DNA of 32,745 bases from an uncultured Erysipelotrichaceae bacterium (GTDB lineage Bacteria > Bacillota_I > Bacilli_A > RF39 > UBA660), in NCBI GenBank assembly GCA_902780395.1, contig CACZFH010000018.1:1-32745 (forward strand), written 5' to 3'. A program made the position numbers and the translations under genes. Position 1 is the stretch's first letter. Each line of letters opens with the position of its first letter. Positions 30,739 to 32,745 of the stretch are shown here, one piece after another. Under the pieces are notes generated by a model, which did no database searches, was not told the origin of the DNA, and worked only from the letters and a program-made list of their open reading frames with translations.

Positions 30739-32154
30739 ATTAAAAATAAAATAATTTTCTTAATAACAATTATATGCTTACTATTACCATGTTTAAATGT
30801 AAAAGCAGAAAGTGCATCTTTTTATGAAGCAGAGTATATTGATGGAATTTATATGAGTAAATATAATTTTACTACTAGAATTACTTATTATCAGAAAGCT
30901 AGATTCTTTAGAAAAACTGGTACTGATGAATTTGCTTATTGTATTGAACCATTCCAATTCTTTGAAGAAAATGAATCATATCAATCTACTTCTAACCCAA
31001 ACTTAACTCAAGAAAAACTAGATAGAATATCTAAGATAGCTTATTATGGATATGGTTACAAAAACCACACAGATAAAAAATGGTATGCTATTACTCAATT
31101 AATGATATGGCAAGCATCTGATTCTGGAGGAAACTACTATTTTACTGATACGTTAAATGGTAGTCCTATCAATCGATTCCTAGAAGAAATAAATGAAATA
31201 AACAACCTAGTAAATACAGCTACTATAACTCCAAGTTTTAACAACCAAACTATTCACATAATAGAAGATGAAACTTTAAGACTAGAAGATAAAAATCAAG
31301 TCTTAAATCAATATATTGCATTGAATGAAAATCAAATAATTGAAGATAATTCTATTATCATCGAAAACCTAAAAGAAGGTACCTATACCTTCCAGTTATT
31401 AAAAGAATTTGATAATTACCACAAACCACTCATTTTTTATCAATCAAACAATAGTCAAAATCTAGTAAAAACTGGAGATATAAATAATATTACATCATCA
31501 TTTCAAGTAGAAGTAATTAAAACCAACTTACAAGTAACAAAAATAGATAAAGACACCAAATCAACCATACCATCAGGAGAAGGTACTTTAGATGGTGCTA
31601 TCTATGAACTATATGATGATAATAATAACAAAATATCAGAACTAGAAATAATAGAAAACCAAGCTATAGTAGAAAATTTACCATTTGGAAAATATTATTT
31701 AAAAGAAATAAAACCAGGTAATGGTTACTTATTAGATAATAGTATTTATGAAATAATCATAACAAAAGAAAATCCTAAAGTCGAAATCACTTTAGAAAAC
31801 GAAATAATAAAGAAAATAATTACTATCAATAAAAAATATGGAGAAGAAAACAATCTATATAATGAACAAAATATTACTTTTCAAATTCTTAATAACAATC
31901 AAGATGAAATAAAAGAAATAACAACCAATGAAGAAGGTATAGCAACAATAACCCTTCCTTATGGTAAATATACTATTATTCAAGATAATACTACACCTGG
32001 ATATCAAAAAGTAGAACCAATCTATATAGACGTAACAAATACCGAAAAAGAGATTATTGAATTAAAAGATTTAAAAATACCTGTTCCTAATACCCACACT
32101 GAACAAAATAATTATCTAGAATTATTACTATTAATCTTAATCATATTATTATGA
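30739..32154 (+). CDS. Thioester-domain (TQXA) / Cna-B surface adhesin with an AUU start codon
   Basis: The 471-residue protein begins with a signal peptide (IKNKIIFLITIICLLLPCLN, then VKA before the expected cleavage site). No ATG, GTG or TTG lies in frame before 30853, but AAGGAGGG (30726-30733) sits 5 bases before an ATT codon at 30739, so AUU initiation is the best reading. The thioester domain follows, with YCIEPF (Cys68) and AITQLMIWQ (Gln120) able to form the Cys-Gln bond used for covalent host attachment. Two Cna-B domains come next; the first has the isopeptide residues (VTKID, LKEIKPG, LEN). The end is a sorting signal, PVPNTH, plus a hydrophobic helix without a basic tail. It overlaps the sortase gene by four bases. 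Confidence 0.85.
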   Translation: MKNKIIFLITIICLLLPCLNVKAESASFYEAEYIDGIYMSKYNFTTRITYYQKARFFRKTGTDEFAYCIEPFQFFEENESYQSTSNPNLTQEKLDRISKIAYYGYGYKNHTDKKWYAITQLMIWQASDSGGNYYFTDTLNGSPINRFLEEINEINNLVNTATITPSFNNQTIHIIEDETLRLEDKNQVLNQYIALNENQIIEDNSIIIENLKEGTYTFQLLKEFDNYHKPLIFYQSNNSQNLVKTGDINNITSSFQVEVIKTNLQVTKIDKDTKSTIPSGEGTLDGAIYELYDDNNNKISELEIIENQAIVENLPFGKYYLKEIKPGNGYLLDNSIYEIIITKENPKVEITLENEIIKKIITINKKYGEENNLYNEQNITFQILNNNQDEIKEITTNEEGIATITLPYGKYTIIQDNTTPGYQKVEPIYIDVTNTEKEIIELKDLKIPVPNTHTEQNNYLELLLLILIILL

Positions 32155-32636
32155 AAAAAAGTTTATTCTTATTAATCATAGTAGTATTATTATTATCATT
32201 AAAAATAACTAATGATACAAAATATATAATAGAAAAAAAAGAAGAAATAGGATATATAATAATACCAAAAATTAATCTAAAAAGGCCATTATACCCTATC
32301 AACAGCAAAGAAAATACTATTGAGAAAAACATTACAATTCTAAAAGAATCTATTATGCCAGATGAAACCAATAGTATTCTAATTCTAGCAGCTCACTCAG
32401 GAACAGGCAAAATTGCTTTCTTTGAACAATTAGATCAATTATCGATTAATGATGAAATAATAATTAGCTACCATAACAAAAAATATACCTATCAAGTAAA
32501 AAATCTATGGGAAGAAAAGAAGAATGGTTATATTAATATCAATAAAGAATTAAAAAAACAACTAGTTTTAACAACCTGCAGTCCTAAAAAAGATAATACT
32601 CAACTCATAATTAATTGCACAATAAAAGAGTCTTAA
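32151..32636 (+). CDS. Sortase (class C/D-like), dedicated to the upstream adhesin
   Basis: The 161-residue protein has an N-terminal signal anchor (residues 4-18) and a compact sortase domain. LAAHSGTG carries the catalytic His82 and LVLTTCSPKKDNTQLIINC carries Cys143. In most sortases an Arg stands about nine residues after the Cys (T-C-x6-8-R-L-x-V); here the aligned position is Gln151. The short length and the TTCSP motif are nearest class C/D sortases. The substrate should be the thioester adhesin, whose sorting motif is PVPNTH and whose stop codon overlaps this ATG (ATGA). No separate ribosome binding site is visible, which fits translational coupling. Confidence 0.85.
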   Translation: MKKSLFLLIIVVLLLSLKITNDTKYIIEKKEEIGYIIIPKINLKRPLYPINSKENTIEKNITILKESIMPDETNSILILAAHSGTGKIAFFEQLDQLSINDEIIISYHNKKYTYQVKNLWEEKKNGYININKELKKQLVLTTCSPKKDNTQLIINCTIKES

Positions 32637-32649
32637 GACTCTTTTATTT
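32622..32649 (+). terminator. Intrinsic terminator of the adhesin-sortase operon
   Basis: ATAAAAGAGTCTT (32622-32634) and AAGACTCTTTTAT (32635-32647) form a perfect 26-base inverted repeat that contains the sortase stop codon and ends in T-rich sequence. Confidence 0.8.
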
Positions 32650-32665
32650 GGGTTGTATAATTTTT

Positions 32666-32695
32666 AGTGTGTGTGACTTATATGGCATACACACT
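32666..32695. repeat. Ten-pair inverted repeat of GT/AC type
   Basis: AGTGTGTGTG (32666-32675) pairs with CATACACACT (32686-32695), using one G-U pair, over a ten-base loop. TTTTCTTTC follows. It could be a second terminator, an operator or the end of a mobile element; nothing decides between these. Confidence 0.45.
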
Positions 32696-32715
32696 TTTCT
32701 TTCGTAAAAATATAA

Positions 32716-32745
32716 AAGACATATAAGTATAATTCCTGATACAAT
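32716..32745 (+). promoter_or_regulatory. Possible promoter of a gene beyond the right edge
   Basis: AAGACA (32716-32721), an 18-base spacer and TACAAT (32740-32745) preceded by TGA could form an extended -10 promoter reading out of the window. The gene it would serve is not visible. Confidence 0.35.

Noticed and set aside
30853-32154. Adhesin start at the first ATG (30853)
   Set aside because: It would remove the signal peptide from a plainly exported protein, leave a leader of about 137 bases, and has no good ribosome binding site.
1-32745. CRISPR array, tRNA or rRNA genes, prophage
   Set aside because: No regularly spaced direct repeats, no rRNA or tRNA gene that I can recognise, and no phage structural or integrase genes were seen; the T-box leaders are the only structured RNAs besides the rpsD leader.

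Overview
The window is strongly A+T-rich and reads as the chromosome of a low-GC, Gram-positive, spore-forming member of the Bacilli, possibly a gut lineage near Erysipelotrichales or RF39. This rests on perfect AGGAGGTGAT-type ribosome binding sites, two T-box leaders, EzrA, a YtgP-type MurJ, FemX ligases, a sortase module, an alpha/beta small acid-soluble spore protein and a Cse60-like sporulation protein. Parts of the gene order match what I recall of Bacillus: rpsD, ezrA, thiI and a spore protein gene together with tyrS close by, and trmB with ytxG/ytxH. The species itself cannot be fixed from the sequence.

Layout. Positions 1-82 hold the first 27 codons of a TnpB-type transposon nuclease running off the left edge. 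From 189 to 4073 (minus strand) come a spore protein, thiI, a type IV pilin-like protein and ezrA. rpsD diverges from ezrA behind a consensus promoter and a leader that can fold into a pseudoknot. From 4987 to 7291 (minus) lies an operon of a two-helix membrane protein, a histidine phosphatase and a membrane-anchored, probably seven-bladed beta-propeller. tyrS and a CYTH protein follow under a T-box with a UAC (Tyr) specifier. A small gene at 9459 is divergent. From 9824 to 12974 (minus) lie YtxH, DUF948, a long acidic disordered protein, a lipoprotein and trmB.

From 13056 the plus strand has a 53-residue coiled-coil protein, missed by length cut-offs, and two overlapping FemX-type genes. The minus strand resumes with murJ, an Ig-plus-L,D-transpeptidase protein, a Cse60-like gene, leuS with a small membrane protein under a T-box with a CUU (Leu) specifier, an unknown 261-residue protein, a GH31 glycosidase and a VanY-type carboxypeptidase. 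The right end (plus) has a radical SAM protein, a DUF1294 protein and an anchored two-repeat surface protein. fhs lies on the minus strand. Last come a thioester-domain/Cna-B surface protein and an overlapping sortase.

Theme. Much of the window concerns the cell envelope: precursor flipping (MurJ), bridge synthesis (FemX pair), crosslinking and trimming (L,D-transpeptidase, VanY), septation (EzrA) and covalent surface display (sortase plus thioester adhesin). The rest is mainly translation (S4, TyrRS, LeuRS, TrmB, ThiI). The most unusual points are the adhesin with a full signal peptide and ribosome binding site but only an AUU start codon; its partner sortase with Gln in place of the usual catalytic Arg; the GH31 enzyme lacking the canonical acid/base Asp; and the pilin-like gene in the slot that nifZ occupies in Bacillus.
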